Source: a virus
IMG/VR virus record: IMGVR_UViG_3300031857_000002
Location: 124,001-188,000 of that record
Length of the DNA: 64,000 nucleotides
Strand: one strand, 5' to 3'
Below are positions 57,881 through 64,000 of this stretch, in pieces. The translations under genes and the position numbers were made by a program. How positions within the stretch are numbered: position 1 is the stretch's first letter; every line of letters starts with the position of its first letter. Under the pieces are notes generated by a model. It did not search any database and was not told the DNA's origin. It saw only the letters and a program-made list of their open reading frames with translations.

Positions 57881-58317
57881 GCTCGTTGCTCTTTCAAATA
57901 ACTTCTCAACATCCAACCATGTTTCTGGTGGGCATCAATTCGTTCTGCAATGAAGTTAGCAATGCCTTGCTGGTTTTCATTGGTTGCTACTTGGAAAGTT
58001 TCGTTGAGAAGATCCAGCATCTGACCATTGTTGGCCAAGAGTTCTTCTAGCATGAGTCTAGCACGTGGGATCTTTGTTTGTCCCTGAATCTTTGTCAGTT
58101 CTATAAAGCGTTCAAATGAGCCAGGGGCATAGTCGCCCAGGGCACGAATGTATTCAGCAGTAGGGTCAGTAGCACCATACACATCATCGTGGATCGCGTC
58201 AAAGAAAGCATGTAGTTGACCAAAGTCTGGTCCTTCTACGTTCCAGTGAAACTGTTTGGCTTTTAGAGCAAAAGCCTCTTCAGTTGCCAGGAGAATTTTT
58301 AAAGCGTCCGCTAACAT
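57877..58317 (-). CDS. dps: Dps-like ferritin-family protein
   Basis: A 146-aa four-helix protein. KQFHWNVEGPDFGQLHAFFD carries the ferroxidase His and acidic residues at the subunit interface, as in Dps; DAIHDDVYGATDPTAEYIRALG is the matching second helix. Dps oxidises iron and protects DNA from hydroxyl radicals. AAAGGAAC Shine-Dalgarno. In phages, Dps could protect the packaged or replicating genome. Confidence 0.88.
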   Translation of the reverse strand: MLADALKILLATEEAFALKAKQFHWNVEGPDFGQLHAFFDAIHDDVYGATDPTAEYIRALGDYAPGSFERFIELTKIQGQTKIPRARLMLEELLANNGQMLDLLNETFQVATNENQQGIANFIAERIDAHQKHGWMLRSYLKEQRA

Positions 58318-58498
58318 TCTTGTTCCTTTTGTATTCTTTAGGTGTGTTCGGCGTAGGATCAGCACCTGTTACATATTTACCTGCTAACAAAGATCCGCCA
58401 TTTCTTGACACAACACCCAGACTGCTTTGAACAGGGGCAATTGATCCTGCGCTTGTACCGCCTACGCTGGCGTTTTCCATGATTTCTTTAAATCGCAT
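58280..58498 (-). CDS. Small conserved phage-type protein (72 aa)
   Basis: Starts MRFKEIMENASVGGTSAGSI, a kind of N-terminus recurring in virion-associated proteins of aquatic T4-like phages (recalled); the rest is disordered, ending KNVSGRFKNSPGN. Overlaps Dps by 38 bp and the next upstream gene by 11 bp. Confidence 0.6.
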   Translation of the reverse strand: MRFKEIMENASVGGTSAGSIAPVQSSLGVVSRNGGSLLAGKYVTGADPTPNTPKEYKRNKNVSGRFKNSPGN

Positions 58499-58775
58499 TG
58501 TGGATCCTTAGGGTGTTGTGAGATATGAATTCTGCTGATCCGTGATTGACTCTGGGGTTGCTCACAACAAGATTGCCCTGGCCGATCAACTGATATTCTA
58601 TCGCATAATCACCAGGTGGTGCAGAGATAGGAATAACTTCTTCAAGACTTTGATCTTGCCAGATATAGGTACGTTCAGTAAACAATTCGTTGTTTACATA
58701 CAAACGATAGCTAGGCGGAGAGTTGTGCCACTCACAGCTTACATCGTATTCAATTTGAACGTCTTTTACAGGCAT
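58488..58775 (-). CDS. Conserved phage-type beta protein (95 aa)
   Basis: Starts MPVKDVQIEYDVSCEWHNS; beta-sandwich-looking (EVIPISAPPGDYAIEYQLIG). A TAAATA box at 58780-58785 ends 4 nt before the ATG and no Shine-Dalgarno is present. Function unknown; probably late-expressed virion or fibre-associated. Confidence 0.6.
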   Translation of the reverse strand: MPVKDVQIEYDVSCEWHNSPPSYRLYVNNELFTERTYIWQDQSLEEVIPISAPPGDYAIEYQLIGQGNLVVSNPRVNHGSAEFISHNTLRIHNAI

Positions 58776-58823
58776 AGTGTATTTAGCTATGGTTTTATCT
58801 GTGTTGATCCAAGTAAATAAACA

Positions 58824-59525
58824 ATGACTGAACTAATTTACACTCTAGTGGTCACACATATTACTATAATCTGTGTCACACTATTCTTACACCGTGGCCA
58901 AGCACATCGCGGTATCGTCTTTACTCCTGCACTAGAACATTTCATGCGAGCCTGGCTATGGCTTACCACAGGCATGGTCACTCGGCAATGGGTGGCCATA
59001 CATCGCAAACATCATAGATTCACAGAAGAACCTGAAGATCCGCACAGCCCGGTACACTACGGCATATGGCGTGTGTTATTTACAGGAGCGGGATTGTATC
59101 ACTCGGCCAGCAAAGATGCCGGGATGGTTGCACAATATGGCGTGGGCACACCCGACGACTGGGTTGAACGCAACATCTACACCAAGCACAGTCGCGTGGG
59201 TATTGCACTAATGTTGTTGATTGATATTGTGTTGTTTGGCGCCTGGGGTGTGTTGATATGGGGCATCCAAATGATATGGATTCCATTCTGGGCCGCAGGA
59301 GTTATCAACGGCATAGGACACTGGTGGGGATATCGTAATGGCCAAACTAAAGATCAAAGCAGGAACATTATGCCTTGGGGCATTATTATTGGCGGTGAAT
59401 GTCTGCACAATAATCATCATATTGAACCCGGCAATCCTCGTCTCAGTCGCCGCTGGTTTGAATTTGATATAGGCTGGATGTGGCTGAGCGTGTTTAGACT
59501 TGTGGGTCTTGCCAAGCTACGCTAG
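58824..59525 (+). CDS. Fatty-acid desaturase (acyl-CoA/acyl-lipid delta-9 type)
   Basis: A 233-aa membrane di-iron desaturase. Three His boxes: LHRGQAHR (about 23-29), HRKHHR (about 61-66) and HNNHH (about 192-196). Four hydrophobic segments flank them. These enzymes put a cis double bond into membrane acyl chains, affecting fluidity. Shorter than bacterial DesC-type proteins (about 300 aa). TAAATA at 58814-58819 ends 4 nt before the ATG. Plus-strand island between virion-type genes. Confidence 0.88.
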   Translation: MTELIYTLVVTHITIICVTLFLHRGQAHRGIVFTPALEHFMRAWLWLTTGMVTRQWVAIHRKHHRFTEEPEDPHSPVHYGIWRVLFTGAGLYHSASKDAGMVAQYGVGTPDDWVERNIYTKHSRVGIALMLLIDIVLFGAWGVLIWGIQMIWIPFWAAGVINGIGHWWGYRNGQTKDQSRNIMPWGIIIGGECLHNNHHIEPGNPRLSRRWFEFDIGWMWLSVFRLVGLAKLR

Positions 59526-59527
59526 TG

Positions 59528-59752
59528 TTATGATATTTTTACCACGCCGCTGACCACAGAGTCTTTACCATATTGTCCTTGCAACAGCAGTTTGGCCATG
59601 GCTGGACTTTTGGCAAACACAGCCACATCAATGCTGGTACTGTAGTCGGGATTTTTTACCTTGACTCGAGCCTGATATACTTGAAATCCCGGTGCTATGG
59701 ATTCATTGAGATTGTACTGTGATCCTGTGACATTGGTTGCATACTGTTTCAT
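59528..59752 (-). CDS. Small conserved phage-type protein (74 aa)
   Basis: Starts MKQYATNVTGSQYNLNESI; beta-rich with FQVYQARVKVKNPDYSTSID. Overlaps the upstream gene by 4 bp. Function unknown, probably virion-linked by position. Confidence 0.6.
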   Translation of the reverse strand: MKQYATNVTGSQYNLNESIAPGFQVYQARVKVKNPDYSTSIDVAVFAKSPAMAKLLLQGQYGKDSVVSGVVKIS

Positions 59753-60360
59753 TTTTTACGTCCACTCTTCATGTTGGCACACCAGTGATACATCCGGGCC
59801 TTTTCGCCTGACGCATTTTTAGCACGTTGACGCAGATCAGTTACTGATCCTGAACAACTGGCACCTGCACGTTTCACACGTCCAGGACGGCTCTTGCCTT
59901 TGACCTTGCCGTCAGCAAAGTTTTCTGCCATAGTGGATTCCGCCGCAGTACCGATCAAATGCTTTGCATCGCCTGCCTTGTTCCAGGCCGCCCACATTGC
60001 TTGGCCTTGACTTGTTTGATTGTAACTGGGTCGAATATCATTGCCTAACATTTTGGCATACGCATACATTGTAGATGCCACACCTTTGTTTCTATATGCT
60101 GGATCAACCTCAGTGCCGCCGCTTTCTAAGTAATCCGCGGATGGATCTCTCTTCCCTCCTGGAGATCTTACAATTATTTCAAACAGAATATGACCTATTT
60201 CTCTATCGCCGTCATAGGCCTTGATCGACAATATCGGCTCACCCATAAACATTTCAACTGATGCTTTGTAAGTATAATCGCCAATCACTTGTTTGTGTCG
60301 GAATCTCTTGTTGAGAATACCTGTGTTTATTGTTTCTGTTATAAACTCTTGTGCTCTCAT
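59749..60360 (-). CDS. GNAT-acetyltransferase-like protein with prohead-type tail
   Basis: A 203-aa protein in two parts. Residues ~1-125: a GNAT-like fold, with the acetyl-CoA loop suggested by TEVDPAYRNKGVASTMYAYA. Residues ~143-203: SRPGRVKRAGASCSGSV and AKNASGEKARMYHWCANMKS, a basic Cys/His tail recalled from virion proteins of T4-like phages. A MAEN sequence between them resembles a prohead protease site. May be packaged in the head. Confidence 0.65.
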   Translation of the reverse strand: MRAQEFITETINTGILNKRFRHKQVIGDYTYKASVEMFMGEPILSIKAYDGDREIGHILFEIIVRSPGGKRDPSADYLESGGTEVDPAYRNKGVASTMYAYAKMLGNDIRPSYNQTSQGQAMWAAWNKAGDAKHLIGTAAESTMAENFADGKVKGKSRPGRVKRAGASCSGSVTDLRQRAKNASGEKARMYHWCANMKSGRKK

Positions 60361-63300
60361 AATTCATCCTTAAACAAGTACACTTGTATAGGAGTACCAG
60401 ATTTGTGTGCATCAGCAGATCTATGATGTCCGTCAAGTATGTACAGTTTGTTGTTTTTTTGTAGCACAACAGGATGTTGTTTCATTGTGGCAAATGGTGG
60501 CTTGCCTCCACCTTGTGTGCTCAGCCAATCTTGTGTGGCCAACAAGTGTCGTGGATTAACTTGTAGCAATGTGGGTTTGGTCCCTGCATCTAGTAAACTG
60601 TGTACACGATCTTTTAAATCGCCTGAGAACTTGAACTTGCTATCATACGGCTCATTGGTAGCAGGATGTGTTTTGCCACGATACTCGCTCATGCGCAATG
60701 GCATGGCGAAAAACTCTATGCCTTCCGCCACACCTTGCTTCTTATAGTAGAAACTATGAACATCTGTTTCTGGATCATACTTGACAACTAAATCACCAAC
60801 AGTAAATTCGTCACCGTGTTCTTCAACCATGTTAGCAAAGTTATTAACATCACCAAAAATATGTTCAATAACATCATCTTCTGTGCAATTACCTTGATAT
60901 GATAGATTGGAATCGGAGCCTTCTGCCACATCTTGATTGATACCTTCCGCCATGCCTTCAGCACCGTATTGTTGAATCTTTCCAGTCTTGTGCATGGATT
61001 GAACTTGGTTGAATACTTTGTTTAAGTTATGTGTGACACGCACAATCCATCCTTGGCTAGCAATGTATTGGAACGGGTCACTGATTTCAGTTTGTTTCAG
61101 TGGTGTCCCGGGGTTCTCACTAAAGTATTCCCCGGTTGGTAATTTTCTAAAGTTTGCGGCATCAAACACAGTAAGATAAGTTTTGCGGCCACGCATCTTG
61201 GGTAAATCTTTTTGATCAAAATACACAACAGGTTGTCCGTTTCGTGTAAATTCTACATAGCGTGTTTCATGAGCATTGCCAGTGGCATACAATGCTGTTC
61301 TATGTGGATCACCTGCAAACAATCCTTTAGTGGCATTGGTTTTAAGATTTTTCTTCTGCCAATAGGAGTCATCGCCAGTGTCGATGCCACTTTGTGACCA
61401 ATCATCTGTATGCTTGTAGTTCTTGAGATTAGAGCCAAAGTCTTTGATTTTTTGAGAATCTATTCGTGTGACTGTTTGTGGGCTGTTAGAGATGCCTTCG
61501 GCAATGCCTCGCTTGTGTAGATTTTGAGATGCGTTAGATGATTCCTTTTCGGCAGCATTCCACTTGTCGGCATAGTACTTGGCATCGCGTCTCAGGTCAG
61601 TAACGTCCACCACAAAGTCACCGTCCATAATGTGCCATACAGATTTTTCTACACCAGCCTTGGACATGGTGTAAGATTTTTTAATCGTGTATTTTTTATC
61701 TGCGCCTTCTGCAATGCTCTCACTCATGATTGGAACAACTTCAATCTCTGTGCCGTAGGCGTAGCCGTTGTTTTGAACCCATTGTGTGGCCACACGGTTA
61801 GCATCGCGTTGATCGTTACCTATACCAGAGAATCTATGCATCTCGTTGCCATCATTGTCTATGATCTTCCACGCACCTGTAAATGTGCCGGGTGTGGCTC
61901 GTTGCCGTGCTAGATCATTTGTGGATCCCGCAATATCGATCAGGCCACCTTGCTGTTGATCCGGTGTTGGTGCTGGTGCAGTGTCTTCCGCAGGTTCAAC
62001 TTGGTAGTTGCCATCAAAGTTGTTTTCTCTTGCCCACAAAGAGGCCAATTCATTGGCTTTTGCTCTAGTGTTCTCTGCAGGGCGGAAACGATATAATTCA
62101 CGATTTAATCCGTCAACTATTTTCCACTGTCCAGTTGGGCTTGTGGCAGCACGGCCTTGAGCCATTGGAATGTCTATGTCAACAAGTTCAAGGCCATCGG
62201 CAGTGCGCACACTATAAAAATCATCAGGATGATTGCGACGATACTGTTCAAGTCTGGCCAAAGCAGCTTCGTCATTGGGTGCTAGGAAGGCTACCGCTGT
62301 ATGTTGGCTACTTGGATCAAATATTTGATATTCTCTACCAGAGCTGGTGGCACGGCCTGCTGGTTCTTGCCTGCGCACAGGCCTAATGCTAAACATACGT
62401 GCGGCTTGAGTGGGTTGTAATCCGTGCGGCCCATGTTGGAAATAATCTTCAAGATGAGCAATTGCTTCTGCTTCATTGGTAACTCTGTCAGGTGCATTTT
62501 CTACTGAGTTACCAGTTTGTCTGTTGTAAATTTCATATTTGGTAGTTTGTTCAGTAGGTACGTCGCCAACACGTTCTGCTGACCAACCATTGGTGCTGAA
62601 AAATTCTTCCTCAGTGCGCCCACCTACGTTTAGATTCCATTTTTGTCTGGCTTTTTGCATTGCTTCGAATTCATCGGTAGCAACAACTTCTACACCCAGT
62701 CTTTGATAGGGAGAACTATTACTACCATAAACTTTCCAAATGGAGGGTTTAGATTTTTCATAATAAGGACTCAATGGTTTGGCACGTAGACTGCCACGGA
62801 ACTGTATAGCCTGCGGTGTGTTGGGTTCATCTGGCGCCCAATAGCTTTCGTTAAATGCTTTGTCAATGGCTTCTTCTTTGGTTGTGGCCACAACTTCCAC
62901 ACGACCATTACCCCAGGACACATTCCACCAGTAGCGTTGTCCACCAGTGTCGCCCTTCTTAAGTTTGTTAGCTAGATTCTTCTGCTGGAGTTCTTGAGCA
63001 GCTACTTTTCTAAAATCTTTAATGGCCTGTTGTGTTTCTTTGCTGAGTTTGCCGCCAGCCTCTTTCCCATCGCCCTGCAACGACGTCATGTACTTGGCAA
63101 ACTCTTCGATCATATCACCGTACTCGTCTTTGATGCCATCAGGGTTCAACAACTTATACAGTTTCTTCAAGTATTCTTCACGATACATTTCAGGATTTAT
63201 GGCCGCACTCATGGCCACTGTAAAGCGCAACAAGGTGTTTTCAATCTTGTCAAAGTTTTCATCCAGCCAATCGCCACCAGGTGAACGGAATTCAATGTGT

Positions 63301-64000
63301 CCGTCTTTGACGTTGATACTAGTGTACTTTGTGGTCACACCTGAGTGGATGGCCTTGCTGGCTGCTGTATCCAAGTGTGTTTTCATTTTTTCTAATGCTT
63401 GTTCTACTGCTTCAGGACGACTGCGAATGTTATCACGAATCATGCCCATGGCACTTTTGGCGTAGAAAGCACCAAGTCGACCAAAGCTGTCAGACACATA
63501 CTCGTCACCCATTAAGATAGCCAACTTAACAAAGTCCAAGTTTTCTCTGCTGTAGTCAGGCACTGAAACATTGATGTGCAATCCTGTTGAATCATTGGTG
63601 TAACACCCATATGATTTGGCCCATCGCTTGACCTTGTTTAGATCATTAAGAATCACATCAATGGGCAGGGGCGGGCTCACAAACTCCAGGCCTCTGTCTC
63701 CGTAGTCGTCGCCTTCTAAACTGCCATCAGGTTCAACCACATAGTGATGCGAACTTGTACTGGGTCTATCCACACTTCCTGCGTGATAATTGGTGCTGGC
63801 TTGAACATCTGTTCCTATAGCATCTTGGAAATCGTTAGCCACATCTTCTATGCTTCTATCACCACCACCCTGTGAATACCAGTGAGGCCAATTAATATCA
63901 TAATTGCTTTCAACGTCCTGCATGGTATTGATATTATTATCTTCCAGCCATTCTGATTCTAAATCTGCATTTTGATTAAAATCTTCTTGAGCGGATTCAC
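60357..64000 (-). CDS. Very large multi-domain virion-type protein, N-terminus beyond window
   Basis: The reading frame stays open to base 64000, so the start is outside; the first visible ATG is at 63923 (numbering from there). Amidoligase-like region: GLEFVSPPL (about 78-86) and TGLHINVSV (about 113-121). A central stretch (about 320-790) contains at least four degenerate ~50-residue repeats of the form WKI(V/I)D...R..AN..A..W. VAEG/IAEG/MAEG sequences are scattered between domains. The C-terminus holds LDGHHRSADAHKSG, a ParB/sulfiredoxin-like nucleotide-binding motif. Likely an internal head or ejected multi-enzyme protein. Confidence 0.7.
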   Translation of the reverse strand, partial: ESAQEDFNQNADLESEWLEDNNINTMQDVESNYDINWPHWYSQGGGDRSIEDVANDFQDAIGTDVQASTNYHAGSVDRPSTSSHHYVVEPDGSLEGDDYGDRGLEFVSPPLPIDVILNDLNKVKRWAKSYGCYTNDSTGLHINVSVPDYSRENLDFVKLAILMGDEYVSDSFGRLGAFYAKSAMGMIRDNIRSRPEAVEQALEKMKTHLDTAASKAIHSGVTTKYTSINVKDGHIEFRSPGGDWLDENFDKIENTLLRFTVAMSAAINPEMYREEYLKKLYKLLNPDGIKDEYGDMIEEFAKYMTSLQGDGKEAGGKLSKETQQAIKDFRKVAAQELQQKNLANKLKKGDTGGQRYWWNVSWGNGRVEVVATTKEEAIDKAFNESYWAPDEPNTPQAIQFRGSLRAKPLSPYYEKSKPSIWKVYGSNSSPYQRLGVEVVATDEFEAMQKARQKWNLNVGGRTEEEFFSTNGWSAERVGDVPTEQTTKYEIYNRQTGNSVENAPDRVTNEAEAIAHLEDYFQHGPHGLQPTQAARMFSIRPVRRQEPAGRATSSGREYQIFDPSSQHTAVAFLAPNDEAALARLEQYRRNHPDDFYSVRTADGLELVDIDIPMAQGRAATSPTGQWKIVDGLNRELYRFRPAENTRAKANELASLWARENNFDGNYQVEPAEDTAPAPTPDQQQGGLIDIAGSTNDLARQRATPGTFTGAWKIIDNDGNEMHRFSGIGNDQRDANRVATQWVQNNGYAYGTEIEVVPIMSESIAEGADKKYTIKKSYTMSKAGVEKSVWHIMDGDFVVDVTDLRRDAKYYADKWNAAEKESSNASQNLHKRGIAEGISNSPQTVTRIDSQKIKDFGSNLKNYKHTDDWSQSGIDTGDDSYWQKKNLKTNATKGLFAGDPHRTALYATGNAHETRYVEFTRNGQPVVYFDQKDLPKMRGRKTYLTVFDAANFRKLPTGEYFSENPGTPLKQTEISDPFQYIASQGWIVRVTHNLNKVFNQVQSMHKTGKIQQYGAEGMAEGINQDVAEGSDSNLSYQGNCTEDDVIEHIFGDVNNFANMVEEHGDEFTVGDLVVKYDPETDVHSFYYKKQGVAEGIEFFAMPLRMSEYRGKTHPATNEPYDSKFKFSGDLKDRVHSLLDAGTKPTLLQVNPRHLLATQDWLSTQGGGKPPFATMKQHPVVLQKNNKLYILDGHHRSADAHKSGTPIQVYLFKDEL

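Overview
The window is part of the genome of a large, T4-like (myovirus-type) phage. Evidence is a family-B DNA polymerase with the T4 gp43 layout, a gp45-type sliding clamp, a T4-type RNase H/5'-3' exonuclease, a DsbA-like small DNA-binding protein, T4-type late promoter boxes (TATAAATA) and virion-type proteins at the right end. Almost all genes lie on the minus strand with 1-4 bp stop/start overlaps. The host was not determined directly. Heptose-pathway genes point to a Gram-negative bacterium, and the Bug/TctC-type binding protein and the tmRNA tag ANDEQFALAA make a betaproteobacterium the best guess.

Layout. 0-12.5 kb: metabolic and stress cassettes in short operons, most starting at near-consensus sigma70 promoters with a 17-bp spacer: a MoxR/VWA pair, a Bug-family protein with a PP-loop enzyme, two 2OG-oxygenase-like proteins, a phosphoesterase, an RNA polymerase omega homologue, and one operon ahpC-ahpD-hldE(C)-hldE(N)-cupin-hldD. 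12.5-24.4 kb: a translation island with 27 tRNA genes (every amino acid except Phe, including an initiator-like tRNA), long non-coding segments closed by inverted repeats, two radical-SAM genes, and a circularly permuted two-piece tmRNA. 24.4-33.6 kb: small conserved phage genes, two glycosyltransferase-like genes, RNase H and SGNH-like proteins. 33.6-46.5 kb: 7-deazaguanine genes (queE, queD, folE, a DpdA/TGT homologue) mixed with glycan genes (GT2, GT4-like, GalE, DegT-like), more SGNH proteins and a radical-SAM protein. 46.5-51.2 kb: clamp, polymerase and DsbA-like replication/late-transcription genes. 51.2-64 kb: accessory plus-strand genes, a third hydroxylase, Dps, a fatty-acid desaturase and large virion-type proteins; the last one runs off the window.

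How it fits together. The phage appears to carry much of its own translation support (tRNAs, tmRNA), a host-RNAP subunit, oxidative-stress defence (AhpC/AhpD, Dps), surface-sugar enzymes and a probable guanine-modification route that is co-transcribed with its replication genes. sigma70 promoters would drive early transcription. A separate set of genes starts 4-7 nt after a TAAATA box with no Shine-Dalgarno, which suggests leaderless late mRNAs.

The strongest new observation is the permuted tmRNA at about 22.5-23.0 kb. Its acceptor and coding pieces pair across P1 (with the G3-U70 alanine-identity pair) and P2, and the spacer that is normally discarded between them is filled by a 69-codon DUF2061 membrane-protein gene with its own Shine-Dalgarno.
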